In this document: positions 45,644-54,114 of the stretch, piece by piece
Layout: each line of letters starts with the position of its first letter
Position numbering within the stretch: position 1 is the stretch's first letter
Assembly: GCF_004793975.1 (NCBI RefSeq)
Contig: NZ_SRYB01000026.1
Span: 6,277-70,276, forward strand
DNA length: 64,000 bases
Source: Lepagella muris
Lineage (GTDB): Bacteria; Bacteroidota; Bacteroidia; Bacteroidales; Muribaculaceae
Direction of reading: 5' to 3'
Made by a program: the position numbers and the translations under genes
The notes under the pieces: generated by a model
Databases searched by the model: none
Told to the model about the DNA's origin: nothing
Seen by the model: only the letters and a program-made list of their open reading frames with translations

Positions 45644-45681
45644 TGAATAACCATAGTTTGTTATTAACTTTGCAAAGTTAA
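45642..45681. promoter_or_regulatory. Palindromic divergent promoter of the acetyltransferase remnant and the LuxR gene
   Basis: TTAACTTTGCAAAGTTAA (45664-45681) is a perfect 18-bp palindrome that contains TAACTTTG on both strands. On the plus strand ATTG lies at 45642-45645 with a 19-bp gap, serving the LuxR-type gene. On the minus strand the box lies about 30 bases before the ATG at 45643, with no clear -33 element. Confidence 0.55.
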
Positions 45682-45723
45682 CACCCTTTAAACGAATGTA
45701 CAATAGTCAAAATTAACCATTTT

Positions 45724-46482
45724 ATGAATGTAAGGAGCAAACTCGACATGGAATTTTCCAAGCAGAAGGGGCTGTACAGTTCTGAAGACGGTGCATGTTT
45801 GCAAAAGAGTATCATTACAGCCGAAGGATATGCCATTACTGAATGTGCACTGGCAGTATTGAGCGACCTTAAAGAACACAAGAGCTATATTTTTGACGGC
45901 GGGTTCGCTCAAACACTTGATATTGATGCTTCTGTATGCAACGGGGAAATCAATTCAATATGGGAGCAGAATATCCTCGATGTTATACATCCTGATGATT
46001 TGGAAATGAAAATGCTTAATGAGCTTCTGTACTTTCACCATATACAGAAGGCTTCCGGTGCAATGCGTTTCAGACAGAATTTGTGGCAACAGGTAAGGAT
46101 AAGGAGACATGACGGAGACTATATGACTGCAATGCATCGTCTTTACTACATACCGGACAGCGATGGCAATACGGTCAGATTCGCACTCTGTCTCTATGGT
46201 CCGTTATTGTTTCCGATGCAGAACTGTGCAGTAGTCATCAACAATATCAACGGCACGAACATGAGTCTTGATGTATCGACCGGCAAAGATATTCTATCAC
46301 ATAAGGAGATTTCCGTACTTCAAATGATTGCCAACGGTATGAGCAGCAAAGAGATTGCACGACAACTGAGCATAAGCGTCCACACAGTGAGCCGCCATCG
46401 TCAGAACATCAATGCAAAACTACAAGTTCACAACTCAATGGAGGCGTATAGAATAGCAAGATCATTAGGAATTGTCATCTGA
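45724..46482 (+). CDS. LuxR-family transcriptional regulator
   Basis: A 252-residue protein with a C-terminal LuxR helix-turn-helix (about 188-248, LSHKEISVLQMIANGMSSKE and IARQLSISVHTVSRHRQNIN). The N-terminal 170 residues look PAS-like (WEQNILDVIHPDDLEMKMLN), as in several Bacteroidetes regulators, so it may sense a small ligand. No receiver domain. It is divergent from the broken acetyltransferase gene, sharing its promoter region. Confidence 0.85.
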   Translation: MNVRSKLDMEFSKQKGLYSSEDGACLQKSIITAEGYAITECALAVLSDLKEHKSYIFDGGFAQTLDIDASVCNGEINSIWEQNILDVIHPDDLEMKMLNELLYFHHIQKASGAMRFRQNLWQQVRIRRHDGDYMTAMHRLYYIPDSDGNTVRFALCLYGPLLFPMQNCAVVINNINGTNMSLDVSTGKDILSHKEISVLQMIANGMSSKEIARQLSISVHTVSRHRQNINAKLQVHNSMEAYRIARSLGIVI

Positions 46483-46534
46483 TGGAGAATTGTTGGCGGA
46501 TCTTCGGGTAAAGAAAGAAAATAAAAATATATTT

Positions 46535-46580
46535 AACTAAGCATTTTAGTTGCATAACTAAAATATTTAGTTTATCTTTG
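46535..46580 (+). promoter_or_regulatory. BlaI-type operator array over the promoter
   Basis: Four alternating half-sites AACTAA / TTAGTT start at 46535, 46546, 46556 and 46567, with centres 10-11 bp apart, so all lie on one face of the helix. The -7 box TATCTTTG (46573-46580) adjoins the last one and a GTTG -33 element (46549-46552) lies between the middle two. Autoregulation by the BlaI-like protein is inferred. Confidence 0.6.
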
Positions 46581-46591
46581 CACAAAAATTA

Positions 46592-46969
46592 ATGATCATG
46601 AAGAAACTAACACCAAGAGAAGAGGAATTGATGCAGATATTTTGGGAGCGTGGTCCGCTCTTTGTCAAAGATATCGTGGCGGGCATGCCTGATCCGAAGC
46701 CCCACACCAATACTATATCAACTTTTGTAAGGATATTGGAGGAGAAGGGATTTCTCAGCCACAACAGCTTTGGAAAGTCGCATCAATACTATCCTATTAT
46801 TTCGTCAGATGATTATCAGTGCTACACCATCAAAGGGATAATAAACAAGTTCTTCAACAATTCTTTCACTCAGATGGTGTCAACCTTATTCAAAAAAGAA
46901 GACATATCTGAGGAAGAGCTCAGAGAGCTGTTACAAAAAGTAGAAGAAGCACATAAAAACAAAGAATAA
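46592..46969 (+). CDS. BlaI/MecI/CopY-family repressor
   Basis: A 125-residue winged-helix repressor (LTPREEELMQIFWERGPLFV, then PHTNTISTFVRILEEKGFLS as the recognition region) with a C-terminal dimerisation helix. A second in-frame ATG at 46598 is equally possible. Its stop overlaps the start of the M56 peptidase gene by one base, the standard blaI-blaR pairing: proteolysis after a signal would relieve repression of the downstream genes. Confidence 0.92.
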   Translation: MIMKKLTPREEELMQIFWERGPLFVKDIVAGMPDPKPHTNTISTFVRILEEKGFLSHNSFGKSHQYYPIISSDDYQCYTIKGIINKFFNNSFTQMVSTLFKKEDISEEELRELLQKVEEAHKNKE

Positions 46970-48003
46970 TGCTGACCCATATTGCCCAATTTATTACGTA
47001 TATGGCGTATTCTGGAATAATCCTGATATGCCTGTACTTCATCTACAAGCTTTTCCTCTGCAACACGACGCACCATGGATTCAACCGTCTGTATCTGATG
47101 CTGTCGTATGTTGTGGCATTCGCGCTTCTTCCATTGCAGATGTTTTTTGACAATGCAATGCGGCAACCGGTCGCACACGGCCGTACGGGAGTATCCATAT
47201 CAGACTCTGACGCCCTCTCTCTTCCGCAATGGATGGTATTGTCGGTAATAGGGATCTATATTGCAGGGGTGGCAATAATGCTTGCCATCACCTTGGCAAA
47301 CATGGTTAAGATCGCGAGGATTAACCGTGGCGGCACAAGGCACGATGGCAACATAGTGTTCACTGCAGACGACAGATTCACTCCTTTCGGATGGGGAGGA
47401 CGCATATTCATAAGTGAGAAAGATTATGCTGAAAACGGGGAAGCTATCCTAATCCATGAATCCTCACATATTTCACACCATCATTGGATCGACATTATGC
47501 TCGCCCAGCTGGCAATTATTTTCAACTGGTTTAATCCGGCTGCGTGGCTTTTGCTCCGCGAACTGAAGAATGTGCATGAATACCAGGCGGATGCTGCCGT
47601 TGCCGACTCAGGACTCAACATAAAGCAATATCAGCTCATGCTAATCCGTAAGACAGCCGGAATAAAATTCTCAATGCTGGCAAATTGCCTCAACCACGGA
47701 CTGATAAGCAAACGCATTAACATGATGTTGAGCAAGCCTACACCCAAGAGATCGATGATGGGTGCCTTTCTAAGCATCCCGGCTGTAGTCGCAGTGATTA
47801 TGTTTGTAAACTTTGACTCGATGGCGACATCAATGACCCACTCGTTAAGACCGACCACGGACTGGGATGAAACGGAATGGATCATCGACGGTAAGCCGGT
47901 AGACTACGAGTCGTTGGAAGGACTGGATCCCGACCGGATAAAGTCAATAACTGTTACAAAAGATCCGAAGACCCATGTCATCATTGAACTAAAAGATAAA
48001 TAA
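46969..48003 (+). CDS. M56-family (BlaR1/MecR1-like) membrane metallopeptidase
   Basis: A 344-residue protein with N-terminal membrane segments (about 12-28, 38-54, 85-108), the zinc motif AILIHESSHISHHHWIDI (HExxH, about 163-167), a further hydrophobic segment at about 260-280 and an outer tail. It lacks a penicillin-binding domain, so the signal is not beta-lactam binding of the BlaR1 kind. The C-terminal tail (LEGLDPDRIKSITVTKDPKT) resembles a TonB-receptor plug strand and recurs in the next gene. Confidence 0.88.
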   Translation: MLTHIAQFITYMAYSGIILICLYFIYKLFLCNTTHHGFNRLYLMLSYVVAFALLPLQMFFDNAMRQPVAHGRTGVSISDSDALSLPQWMVLSVIGIYIAGVAIMLAITLANMVKIARINRGGTRHDGNIVFTADDRFTPFGWGGRIFISEKDYAENGEAILIHESSHISHHHWIDIMLAQLAIIFNWFNPAAWLLLRELKNVHEYQADAAVADSGLNIKQYQLMLIRKTAGIKFSMLANCLNHGLISKRINMMLSKPTPKRSMMGAFLSIPAVVAVIMFVNFDSMATSMTHSLRPTTDWDETEWIIDGKPVDYESLEGLDPDRIKSITVTKDPKTHVIIELKDK

Positions 48004-48013
48004 TCACATAATT

Positions 48014-48937
48014 ATGAACAACTACAAGTTTATTCTGGCGACAATACTCATATTGCCGCAAGGGGTTTCGTATGCCTCTCAAAATCAAGCTGACGGTCCA
48101 CAGATCAAAGTTATTGGCGTGGAATCTAAAGAGAAGGACAGTATCCTGCCGGATCCCACCCCTCGCAAAGTGGAGATATCAGGAATGTCAAGATATGACT
48201 GTGTGTATGAGTATAAGATAAACGTGGGGGGAGGCGAGACCTATGCTACCATTCTGCAGATAGGGGAACCGCTTTCCAAATTCACCGACTATACCTCATA
48301 TCTACTTGACTCTATCGCAACCGCCCCGGTCAGCAACGCCGCCCTCATTGAAGAAATGCAGCAAAAGAAAACGAACTCCGTCTTCTTCTTTGATACCGAA
48401 GTATGGCAGAATCTACCGGAAGGCTCCATGACCGTGACGCAAGAAATCGCACCTAACATAATGGGATACGAAGAGCCAATGGGGCAAATTGAATGGTCTC
48501 TGCATGAAGATTCTACTAAAAATATATGCGGATATAGTTGCAACAGGGCAACTGCCTCTTACGGTGGACGGGAGTGGACAGCCTGGTACACGCTGGATAT
48601 CCCTGTCAGCACCGGACCCTGGAAGCTAAACGGTTTGCCGGGACTTATCATGGAGGCTGCCGACTCTGAGGGTCTGCACACCTTCACTGCCATCGCATTC
48701 CGCGAAGAGAACGTGCCGATTGTCTTGCCCGACAAACTGAATGTGCATTTTTCCAACCGTGACAAGGTGATAAAGCGCAAACTCAATTCAGAAGCAACCG
48801 GCATGGAAGGGATAGACCCATCAATGATTGAAAGCATCACCGTGACTAAATCAGCAGCCGGAGGATCCAACATCATAATCAATGGTATCACTTTACGCCA
48901 ACGTCCCAACGGCTATACACCTCTGGAAAAGGAATGA
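48014..48937 (+). CDS. GLPGLI-family secreted protein
   Basis: A 307-residue protein with a signal peptide (1-22). The family motif GPWKLNGLPGLIMEA is at about 201-215 with GLPGLI at 207-212. Its tail holds MEGIDPSMIESITVTKSAAG, nearly the same as the tail of the M56 protein upstream. The family is Bacteroidetes-specific and of unknown function, usually paired with a TonB-receptor-like protein, which follows here with a 4-base overlap (ATGA). Confidence 0.88.
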   Translation: MNNYKFILATILILPQGVSYASQNQADGPQIKVIGVESKEKDSILPDPTPRKVEISGMSRYDCVYEYKINVGGGETYATILQIGEPLSKFTDYTSYLLDSIATAPVSNAALIEEMQQKKTNSVFFFDTEVWQNLPEGSMTVTQEIAPNIMGYEEPMGQIEWSLHEDSTKNICGYSCNRATASYGGREWTAWYTLDIPVSTGPWKLNGLPGLIMEAADSEGLHTFTAIAFREENVPIVLPDKLNVHFSNRDKVIKRKLNSEATGMEGIDPSMIESITVTKSAAGGSNIIINGITLRQRPNGYTPLEKE

Positions 48938-51546
48938 AAGCTTTACTGTTGTTGTTATGTGCCATGATGGCACCCATCTGCATCGACGCCCGCAACGTGA
49001 TTGATGGTAAGGTGTGGGATGAGGGGGGAATTCCCCTCTCCCATGCTATTGTAAAGGCGACGTCCGGCAAAACCATCAAAGCCTTTGCCAATACAAAAGC
49101 CGACGGCTCATTCTCGCTTGCGATCGAGCCGGACACTGACAGTCTTACAATAACCGTTGACAAACTGGCATTTGAAAGGCTGACACTACGTGTGCCCAAT
49201 GCGAATCAGACCCTTAAGCTGCGTATGCAGCCTAATACCACACAACTGCGCGAGGTGGTGGTGAGCGCCCCTGCGGTTTACCAGCACGGCGACACTCTCC
49301 GCTTCAACCTTGCGCAATTTCTAGGGAAAGGGGATGTGCCGCTCGACGAGGCATTGAGAAAAGTGCCGGGCATTACGGTCGCCGACAATGGCAAAATCAG
49401 CTATATGGGTAAAGATATCAGCAATTTCTATATCGAGGGATTGGAAATGCTTGGAGGCAACTACGCTCTTGCCACACGAAACCTCGCTGCAGCCAATGTC
49501 TCGAGCGTGGAGGTGCTCAACAACCACAACGAAGCCAAGATGGATAAGGGGAAACTGTCGGATAAGGTCGCTCTCAACGTGCGTCTGAAGAGGAGCACCA
49601 TGTTCCGTCCGGCAGGCACTTCGGAGGCATCAGCCGGCGTGGGGGTATCCGCAGACAAGGTGACAGATAAATTCCTGTATGCCCTGGGTACCACAGGAAT
49701 GATGTTCACGCCGAAGTTCCAATGCACTGTGTCTGCAAAAATGGGAAATATCGACGAATTTGCACTTCCACATTCCGGACCGGTCACCGTAAGGGGCTAT
49801 GGAGCCGAAAGTGCCGTCTCAGGAGCCGAGGATGTGATCGGCACGCTCCCCGCCAGCTCACCCCCACTCAGTAGCAAAAGATACCTGAATGTCAACGACC
49901 GACTGGTGTCGGCAAATTCCATATTCAAGACAGGCAAGGAAAGCACTCTCAGGATCAACGCCTCTTACGCTTACCATAAGCAGGACAATACCTCCGCATC
50001 TTCCGTAGACTATTATCTGGGCGACGACCGCTGGCTGACCGTCAACAACGAAAATTTCTCTTGCCGCCACAGGCATTTGCCAATGCTCAGCGCACAATAT
50101 GAACTCAACTCAGACCACATGTATTTCAGCAACGATTTCTCTTCGGCTGCCGACTTCAACAAGATCGACATGCCAGTAATCGCTGACGGATCGGCTGTTA
50201 GCCAATATGAAAAATTTGATAAATTCAAGATTGCAGATGCTGTTTACCTACGCTTCCGTATAGGACATCTGGAATGGCATTCCACTACCGACATCAGCTG
50301 GGACAAGACACCTTCGCTTTCGCTTGACATATCCACCACTGAAGGCAACATCTTGCAAGAAGCCCGGAGCAGCCGCTTGAAAGCCGTGCAAAGATTTGGC
50401 TCCACCATTCGTGCCGGTCTTTCGGAATGGGACATCTCACTGAAAGCCGAAGGGAGTCGCGAGAAAGTGGCAACCTCCCTTACCCGTATCGGCTCCCAAA
50501 GCGACAACGACATGCTGGGTCACACATTCCTATTCTCCGCGACACCGTCATATCAACTCACTACCCGCGACAAGCGCATGAACGTCAATGCCCGTGTGGA
50601 TTTTAAAGCCGTGGCAATAAGCGGCGACAACCGTGTCGGGAAGGGGGCGCGTCTGCGTTTCAGCCATTTCTATGCCGACCCATCGGTGCAGTTCAAATAC
50701 ACAGCCACACCATCATCGAAATGGACATTCTCATCATCTTTCAACCACACCCACGGCGACTTACTGACACTGCTTGACAATGAAGTGATGCACGACTATC
50801 GCCGAGAATCCGCCAACTCAGGAATCCTCGCACGCAGTTCCTCATTCTCGACAAGAGGTCAATACGAATACCGCGAACCCGTCAACTTATGGTTTGCATA
50901 TCTCTCCGCCAGCTATTCCATATCAAAACATAACCTGATGCAAGGGCAGTATATAACAGACTCGTCTTCCTCCTCATCATCGATTGCCGCCGATAACAAT
51001 GGGCAGGATTTTACCCTCAGCGGCTCAGCTTCAAAAAACGTGATGTCAATCCGCTCCAAATTCACGCTATCATCGGCATACTCCATCAATAAGAGACGCA
51101 TTATGCAGCAGAATGCGCCCACAGAATACTATTCTACGGACGCCTACGTGAAGGCAAGTGCCAACGTGCGACCGCTTTCATGGATAGAGACTGATCTCGC
51201 AGCAGAAATCAGCTTCACGGAATCACGGTTTGCCAACGTGCGCAATGACTACCGCACCCTCAACGCCCGCTTAAGTCTCTCCTTTTTCCCAATCGACAAC
51301 CTTGAACTTAAAACAAACGCAGACTATTCCGACCGACAGCTCTCCAAGAACCAATATAAACGCAATCTTCTTTGGGACTTCAGAGCCACATATAAAATCA
51401 AATCTCTAAGAATCAGACTCTCAGCCAACAATATATTTAACCGCCGCCACTATTCCTACATTCTCTATTCGGGACTGGACACGTATGCCTACAACTATGC
51501 CCTGCGCGGCCGTGAAATCACTCTGTCTCTCATCTTCACCAAATAA
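48934..51546 (+). CDS. TonB-receptor-like outer-membrane beta-barrel, GLPGLI partner
   Basis: An 870-residue protein: signal peptide (1-19), a carboxypeptidase-regulatory-like domain (about 20-95, VIDGKVWDEGGIPLSHAIVK), a plug-like region (EVVVSAPAVYQHGDTLRFNL; LDEALRKVPGITVADNGKIS; YIEGLEMLGGNYALAT) and a long barrel ending in strands (REITLSLIFTK). No TonB box can be named with certainty. It overlaps the GLPGLI gene and belongs to the BlaI/M56-controlled unit; it may be a transporter or an outer-membrane repair or stress component. Confidence 0.85.
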   Translation: MKALLLLLCAMMAPICIDARNVIDGKVWDEGGIPLSHAIVKATSGKTIKAFANTKADGSFSLAIEPDTDSLTITVDKLAFERLTLRVPNANQTLKLRMQPNTTQLREVVVSAPAVYQHGDTLRFNLAQFLGKGDVPLDEALRKVPGITVADNGKISYMGKDISNFYIEGLEMLGGNYALATRNLAAANVSSVEVLNNHNEAKMDKGKLSDKVALNVRLKRSTMFRPAGTSEASAGVGVSADKVTDKFLYALGTTGMMFTPKFQCTVSAKMGNIDEFALPHSGPVTVRGYGAESAVSGAEDVIGTLPASSPPLSSKRYLNVNDRLVSANSIFKTGKESTLRINASYAYHKQDNTSASSVDYYLGDDRWLTVNNENFSCRHRHLPMLSAQYELNSDHMYFSNDFSSAADFNKIDMPVIADGSAVSQYEKFDKFKIADAVYLRFRIGHLEWHSTTDISWDKTPSLSLDISTTEGNILQEARSSRLKAVQRFGSTIRAGLSEWDISLKAEGSREKVATSLTRIGSQSDNDMLGHTFLFSATPSYQLTTRDKRMNVNARVDFKAVAISGDNRVGKGARLRFSHFYADPSVQFKYTATPSSKWTFSSSFNHTHGDLLTLLDNEVMHDYRRESANSGILARSSSFSTRGQYEYREPVNLWFAYLSASYSISKHNLMQGQYITDSSSSSSSIAADNNGQDFTLSGSASKNVMSIRSKFTLSSAYSINKRRIMQQNAPTEYYSTDAYVKASANVRPLSWIETDLAAEISFTESRFANVRNDYRTLNARLSLSFFPIDNLELKTNADYSDRQLSKNQYKRNLLWDFRATYKIKSLRIRLSANNIFNRRHYSYILYSGLDTYAYNYALRGREITLSLIFTK

Positions 51547-51626
51547 TGATGGCAAGGTTTCCCAAATCATAGAGTGAAGCCACGGGGAAACCGGCTGCCA
51601 AAAATGCGTTGAGATAAGACATTTAT

Positions 51627-52154
51627 TTATTGCGGGATGACGATGTGAGGTTCATCGGATTGAGGGGGCTGGAAGTTGCTCACGAATGAGTGCAGACGGG
51701 ACAACGGGACAATCAGGTCGTCTGGACCGACTCCTCGACGCGATTCCAGCCTGCGGCTCAGCGTAGAGAGCGAAGCTTCCAGATACACCAATAGCGGCTC
51801 TGTTCCCGCAAGCGCGCAGGCGCGGCGCATTGCGTCGCGCTTGCTGCGTTTACACATCGTAGAATCAACTACCACCCTCTTTCCATCCTTTAGCATACGC
51901 AAAACGATCTCCAAGATTTCGTCATCGGCTGCCCTAAAAACTTCCATCTGCATTTCGGAAGATAGAGAATCAATGGCAGAACCATACTTATCCCAGATTA
52001 TGGCATCGGCAGATACGCGGATAAACCCGTAGCGTTCGAGATTTCGGGCAAAATAAGTCTTGCCAGAGCCGCTGATTCCGCACATCAAAATCACTCGTCG
52101 CGAAGCAAGATCGGGAATGATATCAGCAGAGTAGCAGGTGTCAGTTATCATCAC
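51627..52154 (-). CDS. P-loop kinase-like ATPase
   Basis: A 175-residue protein with Walker A ILMCGISGSGKTYFARNL (about 21-38), an Asp-Ser pair in GKRVVVDSTMCKRSKRDAMR typical of zeta-toxin/polynucleotide-kinase-like ATPases, and a lid RRLESRRGVGPDD. It likely phosphorylates a small molecule or nucleic acid end; the substrate is unknown. It overlaps the DUF362 gene by 4 bases, so the two are coupled. Confidence 0.75.
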   Translation of the reverse strand: MMITDTCYSADIIPDLASRRVILMCGISGSGKTYFARNLERYGFIRVSADAIIWDKYGSAIDSLSSEMQMEVFRAADDEILEIVLRMLKDGKRVVVDSTMCKRSKRDAMRRACALAGTEPLLVYLEASLSTLSRRLESRRGVGPDDLIVPLSRLHSFVSNFQPPQSDEPHIVIPQ

Positions 52155-53053
52155 AGGGCGGAGGCAATTTCTTTCAATACGTATTTCTGTGAACCGAGAC
52201 CGAGTTGTTCGGCATAGTCCAGAATATGGGTGGCGTTGCGCGATTCTATACGCTCAATGAGATGCGATTTACCCGGATCAGGAGAAGCATACACCATATC
52301 CACACAAGCACGGTCAAGTGCCACAGGATCGAGCGACGCGAGTATGCCGATATCTTCCATGTGTATAGGTTCCGGCTCAGCCACGCAATCACAGTCAACG
52401 GAGAGGTTGTTTGCAACACTGATATATAGAATATTATCACCGGCTTGGTCAAACACCGATTCACAGGCTTCTGCCATAGATTCCAGGAAGTCGTTCTGCG
52501 GTGGTAAATTCTCCCAATCCACAGGCACTGTCTTTGATTTACCCGCAGTATGGATCCAGGCCTTACCGGCAGCCGAAGCCATACCGATAGCCACATTCTT
52601 GAGTGCTCCGCCAAAACCTCCCATCGGATGTCCCTTGAAGTGGGAAAGGATAACTGTGAAATCATAGTTGCGCCAATTCTTGCCAACGAAGTTCTCCTTC
52701 AGATGGCGTCCATTTCTTACCGGTAGCGACATTTCACCTTCGCCATCCATGATATCCACCTCGGCAATAGCAGTGAAACCATGTTCAGCGGCAGTCTGGA
52801 GATGGTCTGGCACATTGCAACGGCGTCCGTCGTAGGCTGTATTACATTCCACAATAGTACCATCTACAAGATGTACGAATTTCTTGATTACGTCAACGCT
52901 GAGATGATTGGGGTTGCCTGCCTCACCGGTGGAAACCTTGATTGCCACACGCCCCTTTGCCTCGCGACCGAGAGCCTTATAAACGTTTACGAGATTGTCG
53001 GCAGTGATGCGCGGACAAAAATATACTACTGAGGGATTTTCGGATGTCTGCAT
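52151..53053 (-). CDS. DUF362 domain protein
   Basis: A 300-residue protein with the DUF362 core: VAIKVSTGEAGNPNHL, TIVECNTAYDGRR, VILSHFKGHPMGGFGGALKN and LDPVALDRACVDMVY. The C-terminal ferredoxin module present in many family members is absent. Function unknown. It heads a two-gene unit with the P-loop kinase. Confidence 0.85.
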   Translation of the reverse strand: MQTSENPSVVYFCPRITADNLVNVYKALGREAKGRVAIKVSTGEAGNPNHLSVDVIKKFVHLVDGTIVECNTAYDGRRCNVPDHLQTAAEHGFTAIAEVDIMDGEGEMSLPVRNGRHLKENFVGKNWRNYDFTVILSHFKGHPMGGFGGALKNVAIGMASAAGKAWIHTAGKSKTVPVDWENLPPQNDFLESMAEACESVFDQAGDNILYISVANNLSVDCDCVAEPEPIHMEDIGILASLDPVALDRACVDMVYASPDPGKSHLIERIESRNATHILDYAEQLGLGSQKYVLKEIASAL

Positions 53054-53169
53054 ATCTATTCATTTATAATTATTTATATAAATCAAAGAGAAGAATTGTT
53101 AGTATCTTAAGATACTTAGAGGATTTTCGCATATTACCTCAACGAAGAGTCTGAGTTGGTAATCATTTT

Positions 53170-54114
53170 CTAATAACCTTTTCGAGGTCCAATGAATCTA
53201 TCCCCGTTCAGATGAATCATGTGGTCTGGCATATCAGCAATCCATACTTCTGTCTCCCACGCCAATTGATCTGAGAATTTTTTGAAAGTGGCGAAGTCAA
53301 GAAATGCCGAAATGAAAATTTTTCCTGCAGTGACATTGCGTGTCATTGCTTCAATCTCCCCTATGCGTTTGGGATCCATCGGACCAACGGAGGTGATAGA
53401 TTCGATGAAATAAATCCAGTTCTTATCTTCACGGTATAGAACCACATCCGGCATTTTGTCGTGCAAGGTTATCTGAAATCCAAGTTCAGATAATTTTTCC
53501 GTATTCTTCACCAAATCTTTCCGAATGGTATCACCGACGTAAAGGCATTCAGAATTAGGTGCGAAACGAGGTGCAAACTCCTCAATTATCGCCTTTTGTA
53601 ATTCATTATGCTTACCCGGACTGAATGTAAAATCCTGACTATTGATACGCACAGGCATTTTCTGCATCCTCTTTTTAGACGCATAAATTTGGGACAGCGA
53701 TTCGTGGTTGGAAAAAAACATTGTCAAAGCTATACCCGGCTCTGCCGCACTTGGATAGTCCTCCTCATTTACTTCCTTAATCACATTTAGAAATTCATTC
53801 GTGATGCGATAGCAGTAATTTGGACTATTTGTTGGCATTCCGTTGTCTTCAATGATAGCCGCTGTTCTGAAAGGATGCATAGCCTGCTTACGGAATGTTT
53901 CACGGGAGTTCTCGGCATAAATTACATTATAATTATTTGCGATAAACCGGATGATATCATGTATGCGTATCCATTCATTGGTAGCATCAGACCACCATGT
54001 CCCCCGTTTTAACCCAGCCATTGCAAGCAATGCAAGAGCACAAAGAACACCCTGTTGTTTCTGAGGCATTCCAATCTGATTCAATAGGATCTTTGCATGT
54101 TCTAATTTATCCAT
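53170..54114 (-). CDS. Type II restriction endonuclease, BsuBI/PstI family
   Basis: A 314-residue protein with an N-terminal winged-helix region (1-120) and the family's C-terminal catalytic part: LYVGDTIRKDLVKNTEKL, HDKMPDVVLYREDKNWIYFI, ESITSVGPMDPKRIGEIE (PD...E acids of the nuclease). Members cut CTGCAG. The start overlaps the end of the methylase gene by 13 bases. The region is AT-richer than its surroundings, which suggests acquisition by transfer. Confidence 0.88.
   Translation of the reverse strand: MDKLEHAKILLNQIGMPQKQQGVLCALALLAMAGLKRGTWWSDATNEWIRIHDIIRFIANNYNVIYAENSRETFRKQAMHPFRTAAIIEDNGMPTNSPNYCYRITNEFLNVIKEVNEEDYPSAAEPGIALTMFFSNHESLSQIYASKKRMQKMPVRINSQDFTFSPGKHNELQKAIIEEFAPRFAPNSECLYVGDTIRKDLVKNTEKLSELGFQITLHDKMPDVVLYREDKNWIYFIESITSVGPMDPKRIGEIEAMTRNVTAGKIFISAFLDFATFKKFSDQLAWETEVWIADMPDHMIHLNGDRFIGPRKGY

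Noticed and set aside
53101..53116. Palindrome AGTATCTTAAGATACT downstream of the restriction gene as a controller-protein box
   Set aside because: It is on the wrong side of the genes for a promoter and no controller gene is present; more likely a weak terminator.
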